Shown here: in pieces, positions 18,830-26,473 of the stretch
Position numbering within the stretch: position 1 is the first letter of the stretch
Layout of the letters: the number at the start of each line of letters is the position of its first letter
Assembly (NCBI RefSeq): GCF_001421565.1
Contig: NZ_LMKQ01000001.1
Span: 555,277 to 619,276, forward strand
Direction of reading: 5' to 3'
Source: Agromyces sp. Leaf222
GTDB lineage: Bacteria > Actinomycetota > Actinomycetes > Actinomycetales > Microbacteriaceae
Length of the DNA stretch: 64,000 nt
Translations under genes and position numbers: made by a program
The notes under the pieces: model-generated
Seen by the model: only the letters and a program-made list of their open reading frames with translations
Told to the model about the DNA's origin: nothing
Databases searched by the model: none

Positions 18830-19765
18830 GTGAGACCGCACGCCCGGATGCCCCAACCGTTCGAGCGCCGCGCATTCACCGTCGGCGAGGCACTCGTCGC
18901 AGGCATCGGCGCCGGCCGGCTCCGCGGACGCGACCTCGACCGGCCGTTCCATGGGGTGCGCGCGCCCGGTCCGCTGGATCTCGAGGCGCGATGCCGGGCG
19001 AAACTGCTGACGATGCGGCACGGACAGGTCTTCAGCCACGCCACCGCGTGCCGACTGTTCGGCATCGTCGTGCCGTCGCGCCAGGAAGACGATCAGGTCG
19101 ACGTCGCGGCATTCGCCCCGAACGCGATCCCACGCGGAGTCGGCGTGCGTGGGCACCGCCTCGCCGCCGGCGGAACCCGGGTGCGCGCCCTGCGCGGCCT
19201 CCCGATCGTCTCTCCCGAAGACGCCTGGTGCCAGCTCGCGTCGACGGCCACCATCCGTGAACTCGTCGTCGCCGGCGACTCGCTGCTCCGCAGGAGACGA
19301 CCCCACTCGACTCGCGAGCAGATGCGGGCCGCAGTGCTGCGGCACGCGGGCAGACGGGGTCACCGAGCTCTCACGGCAGCCTTCGAGCTGGTGCGTGCCG
19401 CGACCGATTCGCCCGAGGAGACGTTGCTGCGGCTCGACCTCGTCGAGTGCGGCCTGCCCGAGCCGACCGTCAACCTGCCGATCCACGACGCGTCGGGCCG
19501 CCTGTGCGCCATCGGGGACATGGCGTATCCCGAGTACCTCGTGCTCGCCGAGTACGACGGCGAGCAGCACCGCATGGACGACGGCCAGTACGCTCGCGAC
19601 CTCGAACGGCTCGACGACCTGGCGCGGCTGGGTTGGCGCGTCATCCGCTTCACCAAGCGTCACCGTGGTCGTGCGCGCACGATGCAGCTCGAGCGCGTGC
19701 GTGAGGCGCTCCTCGCCCGTGGCTGGTCGCCCGGCTCGGCGCCCGGCACGCGCACGCGCAGGTGA
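18830..19765 (+). CDS. Solitary AbiEi-like / PD-(D/E)XK (DUF559-like) protein
   Basis: About 311 residues from a GTG at 18830; the start is uncertain and an ATG follows six codons later. The N-terminal half resembles the AbiEi-type winged-helix/antitoxin fold (RRAFTVGEALVAGIGAGRL, then HATACRLFGIVVP). The C-terminal 100 residues look like a Vsr/DUF559 nuclease: SPEETLLRLDLVECG, GDMAYPEYLVLAEYDGEQH with candidate catalytic Asp and Glu, and DDLARLGWRVIRFT. No partner toxin lies alongside. It is bracketed by P1 and P2, and P2 overlaps its stop codon. The leader contains two near-copies of CGGATGTC..CTCCACAGG (18736 and 18766). Function unknown; defence, mobility or repeat maintenance are possible. 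Confidence 0.75.
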   Translation: MRPHARMPQPFERRAFTVGEALVAGIGAGRLRGRDLDRPFHGVRAPGPLDLEARCRAKLLTMRHGQVFSHATACRLFGIVVPSRQEDDQVDVAAFAPNAIPRGVGVRGHRLAAGGTRVRALRGLPIVSPEDAWCQLASTATIRELVVAGDSLLRRRRPHSTREQMRAAVLRHAGRRGHRALTAAFELVRAATDSPEETLLRLDLVECGLPEPTVNLPIHDASGRLCAIGDMAYPEYLVLAEYDGEQHRMDDGQYARDLERLDDLARLGWRVIRFTKRHRGRARTMQLERVREALLARGWSPGSAPGTRTRR

Positions 19766-19820
19766 TGTCGCGCGAATCGTCGTCATCCGGCGTGAATGGG
19801 AGCGATTTGCGCGACATCAC
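19762..19820. repeat. Palindrome P2, right flank of the AbiEi-like gene
   Basis: Arms GTGATGTCGCGCGAATCG (19762-19779) and CGATTTGCGCGACATCAC (19803-19820) pair at 17 of 18 positions around a 23-nt loop starting TCGTCATCCGGCG. The TGA stop of the upstream gene lies inside the left arm. The 13-mer TTTGCGCGACATC is shared exactly with P1. Confidence 0.85.
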
Positions 19821-19848
19821 GGCCTCCGCTGAGGGAGGCGATTGAGAG

Positions 19849-21207
19849 CTAGGGGAGCAGGCGCGTCGGGCCGCGGAAGAGGTAGGTGGTCTCGCGGATC
19901 GAGGACTCGCCCAGCATGAGCATCAGCACGCGCGCGAGGCCCATGCCGAAGCCGCCGTGCGGGGGAACGCCGAAGCGGAAGAAGTCGAGGTAGAACTCGA
20001 GCTCCTCGGGGTCGAGGCCCTTCTCCTTCGCCTGCTCGACGAGCACGTCGATGCGGTGCTCGCGCTGCGCGCCCGTCGAGATCTCGACGCCGTTGTAGAT
20101 GAGGTCGTAGGAGTTCGTGAGGCCGGCGTCGCCCTCGTGGCGCATGTGGTAGAACGGCCGGATGCTCGACGCGTAGTCGGTGAGGAACACGAAGTCGTGC
20201 CCGAACGCCTCCTTCACGTAGGTCGAGATCTGGCGCTCGCCCTCGGGGTCCATGTCGGCGTCGGCGCGGGGCACGACGTAGCCGCGGTCGGCCACGATCT
20301 GCTTCGCCTCGGCGAGCGGGATGCGCGGGAACGGACGCGACGGCACCTGCAGCTCGATGCCGAAGTGCTCCTGGATCGCGGCGCCGTGCGCGTCGACGAC
20401 GGCCTGGAAGCCGGCGACCATGAGCTCTTCATGCAGGGCCATGACGTCTTCGTGCGAGTCGATCCAGCTGATCTCGGTGTCGACCGAGGTGAACTCGGTC
20501 GCGTGGCGCGAGGTGAACGAGGGGTCGGCGCGGAACGCCGGGCCGACCTCGAAGATGCCGCCGAACCCGGCGGCCTGCGCCATCTGCTTGAAGAACTGGG
20601 GGCTCTGCGCGAGGTACGCCTTGCCCTCGAAGTAGTCGACCTCGAAGAGCTCGGCACGGGACTCGGATGCCGAGGCCATGAGCTTCGGCGTCTGGATCTC
20701 GATGAGGCCCTTCTCGACCCAGACCCCGCGCAGCGCGTGCAGGAAGGTGGTCTGGATGCGGAAGATGAGGGCCTGCTTCGGGTTGCGCAGGTCGAGGAAG
20801 CGCCAGTCCATGCGCTTGTCGAGGCTCGAGTCGGACGCGATCGGCGTCTCGGGGTTCGCCTCGGAGACGACCTCGAGGGTCGCGAGCTTGACCTCGAGCC
20901 CGCCGAGCTTCACGCGCTCGTCGTGCTTGAGCTCGCCGGTGACGCGGATGAACGAGCCGTGTGCGAGCGCCGAGATCGCCTCGGTCGTCGCCAGCCGAGC
21001 GGGCGCCGTGTCGTCGGCGGCCTCGCCCTCGACGGGCTCGGGGAGTTCACGGGTCGCGGGGTTCACGACCTGCACGGCGCCGGACTCATCGCGGAGGATG
21101 ACGAACTGCACCTTCTTCTGATCGCGGACGGTCTCGACCCATCCGGCGATCGTGACGGGGCCGTCGGGCAGGGCGGCGAGGTTCTTGACCAGGGTGCGTT
21201 CGTTCAC
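19849..21207 (-). CDS. aspS: Aspartyl-tRNA synthetase, archaeal/eukaryal-type (likely non-discriminating)
   Basis: 452 residues; a class II synthetase that attaches Asp to tRNA. It is much shorter than the usual bacterial AspRS (about 590) and lacks the bacterial insertion domain. An N-terminal OB fold (ITIAGWVETVRDQKKVQFV-like) is followed by motif 2 (FRADPSFTSRHATEFTSVD) and motif 3 (GGFGMGLARVLMLMLG). Enzymes of this type often also charge tRNA-Asn for GatCAB amidation. The GTG at 21207 is preferred over the in-frame TTG at 21216, because the TTG overlaps a TAGGAT box eight bases before the GTG. Confidence 0.9.
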   Translation of the reverse strand: MNERTLVKNLAALPDGPVTIAGWVETVRDQKKVQFVILRDESGAVQVVNPATRELPEPVEGEAADDTAPARLATTEAISALAHGSFIRVTGELKHDERVKLGGLEVKLATLEVVSEANPETPIASDSSLDKRMDWRFLDLRNPKQALIFRIQTTFLHALRGVWVEKGLIEIQTPKLMASASESRAELFEVDYFEGKAYLAQSPQFFKQMAQAAGFGGIFEVGPAFRADPSFTSRHATEFTSVDTEISWIDSHEDVMALHEELMVAGFQAVVDAHGAAIQEHFGIELQVPSRPFPRIPLAEAKQIVADRGYVVPRADADMDPEGERQISTYVKEAFGHDFVFLTDYASSIRPFYHMRHEGDAGLTNSYDLIYNGVEISTGAQREHRIDVLVEQAKEKGLDPEELEFYLDFFRFGVPPHGGFGMGLARVLMLMLGESSIRETTYLFRGPTRLLP

Positions 21208-21350
21208 GAGGGTCAATCCTACTGGGGCGGGGCCGGTGCGAACGGGCTAACCGGTCAATGCGGTGCTCGCGGCCGCAGACGGCGACGCTCCGCGGCATCC
21301 GAGCGCCCGGCGGCCCCGAACGCTCGGCGATTTCAAAGGATTGCGCTCCT

Positions 21351-21356
21351 TAGACT
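21351..21356 (+). promoter_or_regulatory. -10 box TAGACT for a leaderless start at 21364
   Basis: TAGACT lies seven bases before the GTG at 21364. It fixes the start and excludes the long upstream open frame, which is antisense to aspS. Confidence 0.65.
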
Positions 21357-21363
21357 GGAGACC

Positions 21364-22008
21364 GTGCCTGCCGAGCAGATCCATCTCGTGCGCCATGGCG
21401 AGGTGTTCAACCCCCAGGGCGTGCTCTACGGGCGACTCCCCGGCTACGGGCTCTCCGACCTCGGGCGCAAGATGGCGCAGTCCGCGGCCGACCTGCTCGT
21501 CGCGGCCGGGCGCCCCGTGAGCTCCCTGATCGCGTCGCCACTGCAGCGCACCCAGCAGTCCGCCGAGCCGGTGGCCGCCGCGTTCGGCCTCGAACCGCTG
21601 CTCGAGGAACGCGTCATCGAGCCCGAGAACCGGTTCGAAGGCAAGCGCATGACCGGTCCGGGCGGCGCCCTCGGCGACGCGCGCAACTGGCGCTTCCTCA
21701 TCAACCCGTGGGAGCCGAGCTGGGGCGAGCCGTTCGGCTCGATCGCCGCCCGCATGCTCGCCGCCGTGACCGACGCCTGGCAGGACGCAGACGGCGGCGA
21801 CGTCGTCATCGTCAGCCACCAGCTGCCCATCTGGATGGTGCACCGCAGGCTCGCGGGCCTCTCGCTCGCACACGACCCCCGCCGCCGCCGCTGCGCGCTC
21901 TCGAGCATCACGACGCTCGAACGCCGCGGCGATCGGTTCGTCGAGGTCGACTACCGTGACCCCGCCTCCGGCCTCGCCGCGCAGGCCACCGACGTGGGAG
22001 CCGTGTGA
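21364..22008 (+). CDS. Histidine phosphatase (phosphoglycerate-mutase-like)
   Basis: 214 residues. The catalytic LVRHGEVFNP lies near residues 8-17, with SPLQRTQQSAEPVAAAF and VVIVSHQLPIW carrying the second His. The fold is that of branch-1 histidine phosphatases; the substrate is unknown. Its stop overlaps the start of the thioredoxin-like lipoprotein (TGATG), so it heads the cytochrome c maturation operon, an arrangement I recall from other actinobacteria. Confidence 0.9.
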   Translation: MPAEQIHLVRHGEVFNPQGVLYGRLPGYGLSDLGRKMAQSAADLLVAAGRPVSSLIASPLQRTQQSAEPVAAAFGLEPLLEERVIEPENRFEGKRMTGPGGALGDARNWRFLINPWEPSWGEPFGSIAARMLAAVTDAWQDADGGDVVIVSHQLPIWMVHRRLAGLSLAHDPRRRRCALSSITTLERRGDRFVEVDYRDPASGLAAQATDVGAV

Positions 22009-22628
22009 TGCGTCGAACCCTTCTCGGGCGCAGGCCCGTCACCGCCGTCGCGGCGCTCGTCGCGGCATCCGCCCTGCTGCTCACCGGCTGCACGAGCGAC
22101 CCGCTCGCCGACCAGTTCCGCGAGGGCAGCGGCAAGAACTACATCGCCGGCGACGGCAGCATCTCCGAGTACGAGTCGGGCGACCGCGGCGAGCCCATCG
22201 CGTTCACGGGGGAGACCGTCGAGGGCGACGCCTTCGACTCCGCCGACACGCTCGGCGAGGTCACGGTCGTGAACTTCTGGTACGCCGGCTGCGCGCCCTG
22301 CCGCGTCGAATCCCCGATCCTCGAAGAGGTGCACGAGGGCTACGAGGCCGACGACGCCGACGTGGCGTTCATCGGCGTGAACGTGCGTGACCAGGCCGGC
22401 ACCGCGGCATCCTTCGAGAAGAAGTACGGCGTCTCGTTCCCGTCGATCCTCGACGTCGAGTCGGGTGAGGCGCAGCTCGCGTTCGCGGGCCCCGTGCCGC
22501 CGGCCGCCGTGCCGACGACGATCGTGCTCGACCGCGAGGGCCGCGTCGCCGCACGCGTGCTCGGCCAGCTCACCGAGGCGTCGATCCTCGAGTCGCTCGT
22601 CGACCGCGTCCTCGACGAGCAGGCCTGA
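22008..22628 (+). CDS. TlpA/ResA-type thiol-disulfide lipoprotein
   Basis: About 206 residues. A signal peptide with lipobox LLLTGC near residue 27 anchors it outside the membrane. The thioredoxin-like domain has WYAGCAPCRVE (redox Cys pair) and PPAAVPTTIVLDREG (cis-Pro). It would reduce apocytochrome c cysteines before haem attachment. The ATG at 22008 is used; a GTG three bases upstream is also in frame. Confidence 0.93.
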   Translation: MRRTLLGRRPVTAVAALVAASALLLTGCTSDPLADQFREGSGKNYIAGDGSISEYESGDRGEPIAFTGETVEGDAFDSADTLGEVTVVNFWYAGCAPCRVESPILEEVHEGYEADDADVAFIGVNVRDQAGTAASFEKKYGVSFPSILDVESGEAQLAFAGPVPPAAVPTTIVLDREGRVAARVLGQLTEASILESLVDRVLDEQA

Positions 22629-22629
22629 C

Positions 22630-23385
22630 GTGGGCGGCATCGGCGAGATCGTCCTGAACGGGCAGTTGCTCGCCGCCGTCCCCATCGCGCTCGCCGCCGG
22701 CATCGTCTCGTTCCTCTCGCCGTGCGTGCTGCCGCTCGTTCCCGGCTACCTCGGCTACATCGGCGGGTTCGTCGAGGCGTCGGCGGAGCCTTCCGAGGAG
22801 CGCCGGTACCGCCGGCGCCTCGTGTTCGGCGTGCTGCTGTTCATCGCCGGCTTCACCGCCGTGTTCGTGACCTTCAACCTGCTCGCGGGCGTCGCCGGTG
22901 CGTGGTTCAACGCCTACGGCGACGTCATCACCCAGGTGCTCGGCGTGGTGCTCATCGTCATGGGCCTCGTCTTCATCGGGCAGTTCACGTTCCTGCAGCG
23001 CACGATCAAGCCGTCGTGGCGACCGGCGACCGGGCTCGCCGGCGCGCCGCTGCTCGGCGTCGTCTTCGGCCTCGGCTGGACCCCGTGCATCGGCCCGACG
23101 CTCGCGGTCGTGCTCACGCTCAGCGCCGACTCCGGGTCGGTGTGGCGGAGCGTGCTGCTCGGCCTCGCGTACTGCATCGGCCTCGGCATCCCGTTCCTGC
23201 TCGTCGCCCTCGGCTTCGGCTGGGTCACCGGGTCGCTCGCCTTCGTGCGCCGGCACATCCGCGCCATCAACATCATCGGCGGGTCGCTGCTCATCGCGAT
23301 CGGCCTGCTCATGCTCACCGGTCTCTGGACCATCTGGATGTACGAACTGCAGGCGGTGATCTCCGGCTTTGTCCCCGCGATCTGA
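22630..23385 (+). CDS. ccdA: CcdA-type cytochrome c biogenesis membrane protein
   Basis: 251 residues with six membrane helices. It passes electrons from thioredoxin in the cytosol to the external thiol lipoprotein. Family cysteines appear in FLSPCVLPLVPGYLGYI and LGWTPCIGPTL. The GTG start follows the preceding stop by one base, and the gene overlaps resB by 17 bases. Confidence 0.95.
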   Translation: MGGIGEIVLNGQLLAAVPIALAAGIVSFLSPCVLPLVPGYLGYIGGFVEASAEPSEERRYRRRLVFGVLLFIAGFTAVFVTFNLLAGVAGAWFNAYGDVITQVLGVVLIVMGLVFIGQFTFLQRTIKPSWRPATGLAGAPLLGVVFGLGWTPCIGPTLAVVLTLSADSGSVWRSVLLGLAYCIGLGIPFLLVALGFGWVTGSLAFVRRHIRAINIIGGSLLIAIGLLMLTGLWTIWMYELQAVISGFVPAI

Positions 23386-25174
23386 CCCCGGTGCGCTCTC
23401 GCGCCCCGACGACCACATCGACTCGCCCGAACCCTCGGCCGACGCGGCATCCGTCACGCAACCGAAGCTCGGCTTCACCGGCTGGGTGCGCTTCGCGTGG
23501 CGGCAGCTCACGAGCATGCGCACCGCGCTGCTGCTGCTCCTGCTGCTCGCGATCGCGGCGGTGCCGGGCTCGCTCGTGCCCCAGCGCTCGAGCGACCCGA
23601 ACGGCGTCACCCAGTACTTCTCCGACAACCCGCGGCTCGCGCCCGTGCTCGACAACCTGCAGATGTTCGACGTCTACACGTCGGCCTGGTTCTCGGCCAT
23701 CTACCTGCTGCTGTTCGTCTCGCTCATCGGCTGCATCATCCCGCGCACGAAGCACCACTTCGACGCCCTGCGCGCACGCCCGCCGCGTACGCCGGCGCGC
23801 CTCTCGCGGCTAGGCGGCTACACCGAGCGCGACCTGCCCGACGGTGAGACGGCGGATGCCGCGATCACGCGTGCCGCGGCCGAGCTCAAGCGCGCCGGCT
23901 ACCGCGTCGAGCGATACGACCTGCGCGGCCAGGCGTCGGTCTCCGCCGAACGCGGGTACCTGCGCGAGACGGGCAACCTGGTGTTCCACACCGCGCTGCT
24001 CGGCATCCTGGTGGCCGTCGGCATCGGCGGCGGGTTCGGATTCGCGGGCCAGCGCGTCGTCGTCGAGGGCCAGTCGTTCGTGAACACCCTGTCGGCGTTC
24101 GACTCGTTCAATCCGGGCCGCTTCTTCAACGACGCGAACCTCGATGCGTACCGCCTCACCCTCACCGACCTCGAGGCCGTCTACGAGACCGAGAACCAGA
24201 AGGCCCTCGGCCAGCCCGTCGACTTCACCGCGAGCGTCGAGATCACCGGCCGCGACAGCGACGAGACGGTCGCCGGCGAGGTCAAGGTCAACCACCCGCT
24301 GCGCGTGCACGGCACCGACGTCTACCTGCTCGGCAACGGCTACGCGCCCACGATCACCGTGCGCGACGCCGACGGCGAGGTCGTCTTCACCGACGCGATC
24401 CCGTTCCTGCCGCAGGATGCGAACCTCACCTCGATCGGCGTCGTGAAGGTGCCCGACGGCATGCCGGAGCAGCTCGGCATGGTCGGGTTCTTCTACCCGA
24501 CGCAGACCACGCTCGACTCCGGCGCGTACTCGTCGAGCTACCCCGACCTCGTGTACCCCGTGCTGACGCTCAACGTCTACTCGGGCGACCTCGGCATCGA
24601 CGGCGGAAAGCCGACCTCGGTCTACACGCTCGACCCCTCGACCATGGAGCAGCTCACGGGCGGCAAGACCGGGGTCGACTCGATCGAGCTCATGCCGGGC
24701 CAGACCCAGGACCTGCCGAACGGCCTCGGCACGGTGACGTTCGAGGACGCGACCCCCGAGGGCGAGCCGAACGTCGCCGACGGCGACTACTCGCAGAGCG
24801 TCGACCGGTTCGCGAGCTTCGACATCCACCGCGATCCGTCGCAGGGCTGGGTGCTCGTCTTCGCGATCCTCATCATCGCGGGCCTGCTGGTGTCGCTGTT
24901 CATCCCGCGCCGCCGCGTGTGGGTGAAGGCCGCGAAGCGCCCAGACGGCCGGGTCGTGCTCGAGTACGCGGGGCTCGCCCGTGGCGAGGACCCGGGCCTC
25001 GACGAGGCCGTGACCGCGTTCGCCGACAAGCACGCGGGCCCGGCGGCCGATCTCGACGACGTCGACGACGATCTCGACGACACCGCCTCCGATGCCGTTG
25101 CGCCGGCTCCCGGCGCTCCCGGCGCTCCCGAAGACCCCGAATCCGCCGGTGACCCGGCGAAACCGACGACGTAA
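23369..25174 (+). CDS. resB: ResB cytochrome c maturation protein (System II)
   Basis: 601 residues. Part of the ResB-ResC haem export and ligation complex. A hydrophobic helix at residues 50-70 starts MRTALLLLLLLAIAAVPGSLVPQ, and further helices lie near 110, 200 and 495-515. A large external domain separates the last two. The C-terminal 80 residues are an acidic, Ala/Pro-rich tail. The TTG start lies inside ccdA; a later start would still spare the first helix. Confidence 0.93.
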   Translation: MSPRSDPGALSRPDDHIDSPEPSADAASVTQPKLGFTGWVRFAWRQLTSMRTALLLLLLLAIAAVPGSLVPQRSSDPNGVTQYFSDNPRLAPVLDNLQMFDVYTSAWFSAIYLLLFVSLIGCIIPRTKHHFDALRARPPRTPARLSRLGGYTERDLPDGETADAAITRAAAELKRAGYRVERYDLRGQASVSAERGYLRETGNLVFHTALLGILVAVGIGGGFGFAGQRVVVEGQSFVNTLSAFDSFNPGRFFNDANLDAYRLTLTDLEAVYETENQKALGQPVDFTASVEITGRDSDETVAGEVKVNHPLRVHGTDVYLLGNGYAPTITVRDADGEVVFTDAIPFLPQDANLTSIGVVKVPDGMPEQLGMVGFFYPTQTTLDSGAYSSSYPDLVYPVLTLNVYSGDLGIDGGKPTSVYTLDPSTMEQLTGGKTGVDSIELMPGQTQDLPNGLGTVTFEDATPEGEPNVADGDYSQSVDRFASFDIHRDPSQGWVLVFAILIIAGLLVSLFIPRRRVWVKAAKRPDGRVVLEYAGLARGEDPGLDEAVTAFADKHAGPAADLDDVDDDLDDTASDAVAPAPGAPGAPEDPESAGDPAKPTT

Positions 25175-25177
25175 GGT
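25172..25177 (+). promoter_or_regulatory. -10-like TAAGGT box overlapping the resB stop
   Basis: TAAGGT begins at the resB TAA and lies seven bases before the ccsB GTG. It could give ccsB an internal leaderless promoter within the operon. The start context also lacks a ribosome site. Confidence 0.4.
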
Positions 25178-25184
25178 TGTAGCC

Positions 25185-26270
25185 GTGACGCTCGACGAGA
25201 TCTCCATCACCCTCGTGTACTCGGCCATGGCCGTCTACGCGATCGCGTTCATCGCCTACGCGATCGACCTCGCGCGCCGCTCGGCGGTCGCCGCCAGTGC
25301 GGCGGATGCCGCGGCCGCGGCGTCGCTCGCATCCTCGGCGACCCCAGCCACCGTGGGCGCCCCGGCGACCGTGGGGGCTCCCGCCACCGCAGGTGCCCGC
25401 GTGTCGGGCGCTTCGGGCGCCGGCGCGGCGGCGGGCGCACCGTCGAAGGGCGGCCGCGCCGCGGCATCCGTCGCCCGGGCCGGAGGCGCGTCGGTGGCCT
25501 ACGGCCGCTCGCCGTCGCTGCGAGTGGGCGTCGCCATGACCGTGCTGGCGTGGGCGCTGCACCTCGCCGCCGACATCACCCGCGGCCTCGCGGCCGGGCG
25601 GGTGCCGTGGGCGAACATGTACGAGTTCGCGCTCACCGGAACCCTCATCATCACGAGCGTCTACCTGCTCGTGCTCGTCGTCTCGAAGCACGACCTGCGG
25701 TTCCTCGGCACGTTCATCACCGGCCTCGTGCTCGTGCTGCTCGGCATCGCGACCGTGAACTTCTACGTCAGCGTCGTGCCCCTGCCGCCGGCACTGCAGT
25801 CGGCCTGGCTCGTCATCCACGTGTTCGTGGCGACCTCGGCGGTCGGGTTCCTCGCGCTCGGCTTCGCGCTCTCGGTCGTGCAGCTCATGCAGTCGCGCCG
25901 CGAGACGATGCTCGCCACGGCGAAGCAGGTCAGGCGGTCGTTCCTCGCGACGCTGCCCGACTCGGCGACGCTCGAGAACCTGGCCTACCGCGTCACCATC
26001 ATCGGCTTCATCCTCTGGACCTTCACCCTCATGGCCGGCGCCATCTGGGCCGAGGCCGCCTGGGGCCGCTACTGGGGCTGGGACACCAAGGAGGTGTGGA
26101 CCTTCATCATCTGGGTGGTCTACGCCGGCTACATCCACGCGCGTGCGACCCGCGGCTGGCGCGGTTCGCGTTCGGCCTGGCTCGCGATCATCGGCTTCTC
26201 GACGGTCATGTTCAACTTCACCGTCGTCAACCTGTTCTTCAAGGGTCTGCACGCGTACTCGGGTCTCTGA
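25185..26270 (+). CDS. ccsB: CcsB/ResC haem-handling cytochrome c biogenesis protein
   Basis: 361 residues. The WWD-type haem-binding segment reads WGRYWGWDTKEVWTF near residues 290-304, with conserved histidines nearby (LAWALHLAAD-like segment, VIHVFVA, YIHARA). Eight or so membrane helices. Residues 30-110 are a low-complexity Ala/Gly/Pro linker. It follows resB by 10 bases and completes the System II set. Confidence 0.95.
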   Translation: MTLDEISITLVYSAMAVYAIAFIAYAIDLARRSAVAASAADAAAAASLASSATPATVGAPATVGAPATAGARVSGASGAGAAAGAPSKGGRAAASVARAGGASVAYGRSPSLRVGVAMTVLAWALHLAADITRGLAAGRVPWANMYEFALTGTLIITSVYLLVLVVSKHDLRFLGTFITGLVLVLLGIATVNFYVSVVPLPPALQSAWLVIHVFVATSAVGFLALGFALSVVQLMQSRRETMLATAKQVRRSFLATLPDSATLENLAYRVTIIGFILWTFTLMAGAIWAEAAWGRYWGWDTKEVWTFIIWVVYAGYIHARATRGWRGSRSAWLAIIGFSTVMFNFTVVNLFFKGLHAYSGL

Positions 26271-26360
26271 GCAGCGCCGGCCGCACGGCTCGGCGGGCCT
26301 GACCCGCACCGGGCTCTCCGTCAGACCCCCGGCAGGGCACCCGCCACCGCTCTGGCACCG

Positions 26361-26427
26361 ACCTTTTCAGGACCACATCGGTCATGGCTGCAGTATGCGG
26401 ATATGAGCGATGTGGTCCTGAAAAGGT
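26361..26427. repeat. Palindrome P4 upstream of the LuxR-type regulator
   Basis: A perfect 20-bp inverted repeat, ACCTTTTCAGGACCACATCG at 26361-26380 and its reverse complement at 26408-26427, around a 27-nt loop that itself contains TCAT...ATGA. No T-tract follows the right arm. It lies 47 bases before the regulator start and 90 bases after ccsB. It may be an operator, a terminator or a dispersed repeat. Confidence 0.85.
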
Positions 26428-26473
26428 GCGTCGTGCATTGCCAGGGCCGAGGTAGCCGGAGCACCATCGCTGT

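Noticed and set aside
18830..19765. Type IV toxin-antitoxin pair AbiEi/AbiEii
   Set aside because: Only the AbiEi-like half is present. Neighbours are a SulP transporter and aspS, with no nucleotidyltransferase toxin.
26361..26427. P4 as an intrinsic terminator of ccsB
   Set aside because: The stem is long, but no T-rich run follows either arm. The bS22 terminator shows what a genuine one looks like here.
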